From a virus: 36,472 nucleotides of DNA. How positions within the stretch are numbered: the first letter of the stretch is position 1; every line of letters starts with the position of its first letter. Shown here piece by piece: positions 34,365 through 36,472 of this stretch. A program made the position numbers and the translations under genes. The notes under the pieces are model-generated. The model was not told the origin of the DNA, ran no database searches, and was given only the letters and a program-made list of their open reading frames with translations. The stretch covers positions 1-36,472 of the IMG/VR virus record IMGVR_UViG_3300037827_000273. The stretch is one strand, 5' to 3'.

Positions 34365-35231
34365 TTAATTTGCACTCTTCCCAGCCTGCTCAATTGCAGA
34401 TTGAACAGACTCTAGAAGAGACATTTGCCTATTGGGATGCACAGCAGCTTCACCAACTTTTGGTGAACTACCTGCAGCGGATGCTAACCTTGCAGGCGCA
34501 TCAATGCGATTTTTTGCTATTTTCTTTACTTGGTCGAGAGTTTTCTTAGTTAGGGAAACTCCTTCTTCAGCCGCCGCGACGACCAGAAGTCTCTCTAAAT
34601 AAGCTTTCATGGTTTGACCAGGACGGACCGGGATTTCATCTATTAGTAAGTTAATTTTAGAGGTAAGTTTATCGGGAATCGTCCCATCAAAGTACTCGCG
34701 GCCCAGAGCCTCCTGAGCCTGATCGGCCAATTGTTCATTCTTTTCAAGGTCTCCTTGATCCAGTCGCCCCTTAAGTTCACCTTTAGCAGCCTCTACCTGC
34801 TCATCTAAGTACTTCTGAAAAACAGGTCCCATCTTATCCGCTAAGTACTCAAGCTCAGGGCCAAGGGCTTCTTTAAGATCGGTCACCATCCCCTTTTTAA
34901 CTTGGGTCGCTTCTTTCTTGGTTTCAGGTTTTTCATAACCGCCCTGACGCGCCAAGAATTCTATAACAGTGGGAGCCTTAGAAGGGTCTCGTAGAGCGGC
35001 TAGAAGCTGGCGAGCTTCAGTTTGTTGTTGCTTTGTAAGACCGAATTCGTCAAGTCCGTCCGACTCTTCAGCTTTTTCCTCTTTCTTAGGAGTTTCCAGC
35101 TCCGCCGCCCCAGGCGGCGCTAGTGGGCTAGTTGTGACAGAGCCATCCTCCACTAAAACTCCTTCAAGTGCAGTAGTCGAATTCTTTACAGAGGAGGAAA
35201 CAATTTCATCAAGTGTTTGAGTTTCAGCCAT
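34365..35231 (-). CDS. Capsid scaffolding protein
   Basis: A 288-aa acidic, highly charged, mostly helical protein: an N-terminal disordered region (PLAPPGAAELETPKKEEKAE), a long coiled-coil-like centre (ELEYLADKMGPVFQKYLDEQ; LKGRLDQGDLEKNEQLADQA), and a C-terminus with RQMSLLESVQSAIEQAG. It lies directly before the capsid gene, the standard place for the scaffold that guides procapsid assembly. No protease motif is visible. ATG 35231 has AAGGAA upstream. Confidence 0.7.
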   Translation of the reverse strand: MAETQTLDEIVSSSVKNSTTALEGVLVEDGSVTTSPLAPPGAAELETPKKEEKAEESDGLDEFGLTKQQQTEARQLLAALRDPSKAPTVIEFLARQGGYEKPETKKEATQVKKGMVTDLKEALGPELEYLADKMGPVFQKYLDEQVEAAKGELKGRLDQGDLEKNEQLADQAQEALGREYFDGTIPDKLTSKINLLIDEIPVRPGQTMKAYLERLLVVAAAEEGVSLTKKTLDQVKKIAKNRIDAPARLASAAGSSPKVGEAAVHPNRQMSLLESVQSAIEQAGKSAN

Positions 35232-35241
35232 TAGAAGTTCC

Positions 35242-35433
35242 TTAAGCAGTCGGAAGTTTTTTCAAAGTAACTGGTCGGATTGTTGGTTTGATAGTAGCTA
35301 TTTGAGTTGGTTCATTTCTAGATCCAAGCCCCGTAAATTTAAGTGCTACCTTCTGTTTCATAAGCCCCCGAATGGTTAGAGGGCGCCTTTTGTAGGGCTT
35401 CGGTGACCGGATTGAAGGTAGGGTTGGTGTCAT
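35242..35433 (-). CDS. Small basic protein between portal and scaffold, 63 aa
   Basis: ATG 35433 overlaps the portal stop as ATGA. Very basic and proline-rich (LPSIRSPKPYKRRPLTIRG; IKPTIRPVTLKKLPTA), without a recognisable fold. It could be a head-associated nucleic-acid-contacting peptide, but this is inference. Confidence 0.5.
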   Translation of the reverse strand: MTPTLPSIRSPKPYKRRPLTIRGLMKQKVALKFTGLGSRNEPTQIATIKPTIRPVTLKKLPTA

Positions 35434-36472
35434 TGCAGTTGCTGATCCAGCTGATTCTGAGTTTGTTGAGGCATTGGAGAAGCCATCTGCCCTACCTGTG
35501 CAGTAGCGGCATTCCCACCGCCCGGCATGTTTGGATTCGGCCCTGTTCCAGCCACTTGCGAAAGTGTTTGGCCTTGAGTTGCCGCCTGTTGTGCTGCTTT
35601 AGCAGCCATTGAGAGAACTGCAACTTGTTGCATTTGGTGGATGACTCTTTCATCTCTCATGCCTGCAACCATAGCGGCTTTCCGAATGAGAACTGGAGAC
35701 ATCGCGATTTCAGGAAACTGGTGAGTAAGACTAAGAAAAGTCACAAAGGACTGTTGCTGGGCCGCCTGGGCGGCAGGAGTTTGATTAATTACATCTAAAT
35801 CTACCTGGAAGTCGTAGCCATCGTCGATCTGCTGACTTGTTACATACTTAAAAATTGGTTGATTCTGTTGGACATCCGCTAAAGCAGTAGCCTCATCTGG
35901 ATTTGTGGAGTACTTGACCCAAAGCCCCTCGACCAAGTTTTCTTTAGCCGATACAAGTGTTTCTCTACCGATTTCACAGAGCCAAACTGAGAAATCCATC
36001 TGCTCAGCAGACTCCCGTATCTCAGCTTTTTGATCGACAATTTTAGAAGCAGTAGCTGTTTGACGGTCGGTGGCTTGGATGTTTGAACTATTTCCACTAA
36101 CCGTATAAAAGTCATCCTTTGCAATGAGAAGAGCTTGCTCCGCTGTCTGACCCTGCTCTGGATTCTGGATAGGTACAAGAGCATCTATTTTTTTAACTTC
36201 TATGACTATTCCATCAGGGCCGCTGACAAACTTCTCTATTTCTAGAGGATCTATCTGATCCTTAAGGGCTTGGAACTTACGGGTGAACCTTCTTCTAAAA
36301 GAGCGGGTCTGTTCCCGAGCCTCATTTATTTCGTCTTGGGGGCTAAGCCACTGAAAAACTGGTGGAATCGGGTACCACCCTTCAAGTCTGAAGTCCCATC
36401 TTAGGTCTTTAAATGGTAGTCTGTCGCAATCCGTGCTCCAAAGTTCCTCGAAATTTTCATCAAGTAAAAGAA
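35430..36472 (-). CDS. Portal protein, C-terminal part (cut by window end)
   Basis: The frame is open from the right edge to the stop at 35430 and gives about 346 residues. They include WDFRLEGWYPIPPVFQWLSP, then EAREQTRSFRRRFTRKFQAL, FVSGPDGIVIEVKKIDALVP, FYTVSGNSSNIQATDRQTAT and a long helix (IVDQKAEIRESAEQMDFSVW). The tail is alanine/glutamine-rich. This is the arrangement of the portal family of podovirus-like phages, with the wing, stem and crown helices. The N-terminal part and start lie outside the window. The protein forms the vertex ring through which DNA passes. Confidence 0.85.
   Translation of the reverse strand, partial: LLLDENFEELWSTDCDRLPFKDLRWDFRLEGWYPIPPVFQWLSPQDEINEAREQTRSFRRRFTRKFQALKDQIDPLEIEKFVSGPDGIVIEVKKIDALVPIQNPEQGQTAEQALLIAKDDFYTVSGNSSNIQATDRQTATASKIVDQKAEIRESAEQMDFSVWLCEIGRETLVSAKENLVEGLWVKYSTNPDEATALADVQQNQPIFKYVTSQQIDDGYDFQVDLDVINQTPAAQAAQQQSFVTFLSLTHQFPEIAMSPVLIRKAAMVAGMRDERVIHQMQQVAVLSMAAKAAQQAATQGQTLSQVAGTGPNPNMPGGGNAATAQVGQMASPMPQQTQNQLDQQLQ

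Noticed and set aside
1-36472. Integrated prophage or temperate phage
   Set aside because: No integrase, excisionase, CI/Cro-like repressor pair or attachment-site pattern could be seen, and no flanking bacterial genes are present.

Overview
The window looks like most of the genome of a tailed double-stranded DNA phage with a podovirus-like (short-tailed) virion. The minus strand carries portal, scaffold, major capsid, a capsid-associated protein, head-tail adaptor proteins, a large tail protein, a beta-helix tailspike and three proteins resembling internal virion (ejection) proteins. I see no tape-measure protein, sheath, integrase, tRNA, CRISPR array or insertion sequence. Both window ends lie inside minus-strand genes, and the right end cuts the portal gene. 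This fits a circularly permuted genome opened inside the late region, with the large terminase, and perhaps an endolysin, in the missing part. The host cannot be named from the sequence. No phage RNA polymerase gene is seen and several sigma70-like promoters are, so transcription by host RNA polymerase is the simplest reading.

Layout: (1) 1-2905, minus strand: small genes, including a holin-like membrane protein and a terminase-small-subunit-like protein. They fall into short transcription units with recognisable promoters, 5' stem-loops and one good terminator. (2) 2906-3513: a divergent intergenic region with an AT tract, repeated GGGGTTAG and GGGATGA motifs and three consecutive hairpins, the best candidate for replication origin and control region. 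(3) 3514-18146, plus strand: a very compact early/replication operon. It encodes a SNF2-type helicase, a RecB/Cas4-like nuclease, a Sak4-like ATPase, an SSB-like protein, a family A DNA polymerase with an N-terminal uracil-DNA-glycosylase-like domain, a dATP/dGTP pyrophosphohydrolase-like protein and a DUF3987-like helicase. Among these lie many tiny genes joined by ATGA, GTGA and TTGA overlaps. (4) 18130-36472, minus strand: the virion genes, converging on the early operon with a 17-bp overlap of coding sequence.

How the genes fit together: the early operon can supply unwinding (SNF2 and DUF3987-like helicases), synthesis (PolA), nucleotide-pool editing (pyrophosphohydrolase) and recombination (RecB-like nuclease, Sak4-like ATPase, SSB-like protein). 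The minus strand builds the head, the neck and a short tail carrying a presumed polysaccharide-degrading spike. A glycosyltransferase, zinc-finger microprotein and methyltransferase cassette with its own putative promoter sits inside the structural genes.

The observations I rate highest are: an apparently self-contained unit at 1881-2263, where a promoter is predicted to start transcription at the base of a four-helix RNA fold preceding a 56-aa gene; the recurrence of 5'-terminal stem-loops at other predicted promoters; six ~95-residue tail repeats divided between two genes at a TAGTG junction; and the UDG-like/PolA fusion with an unusual motif B. All functional calls are from reading motifs by eye; no database search was run.
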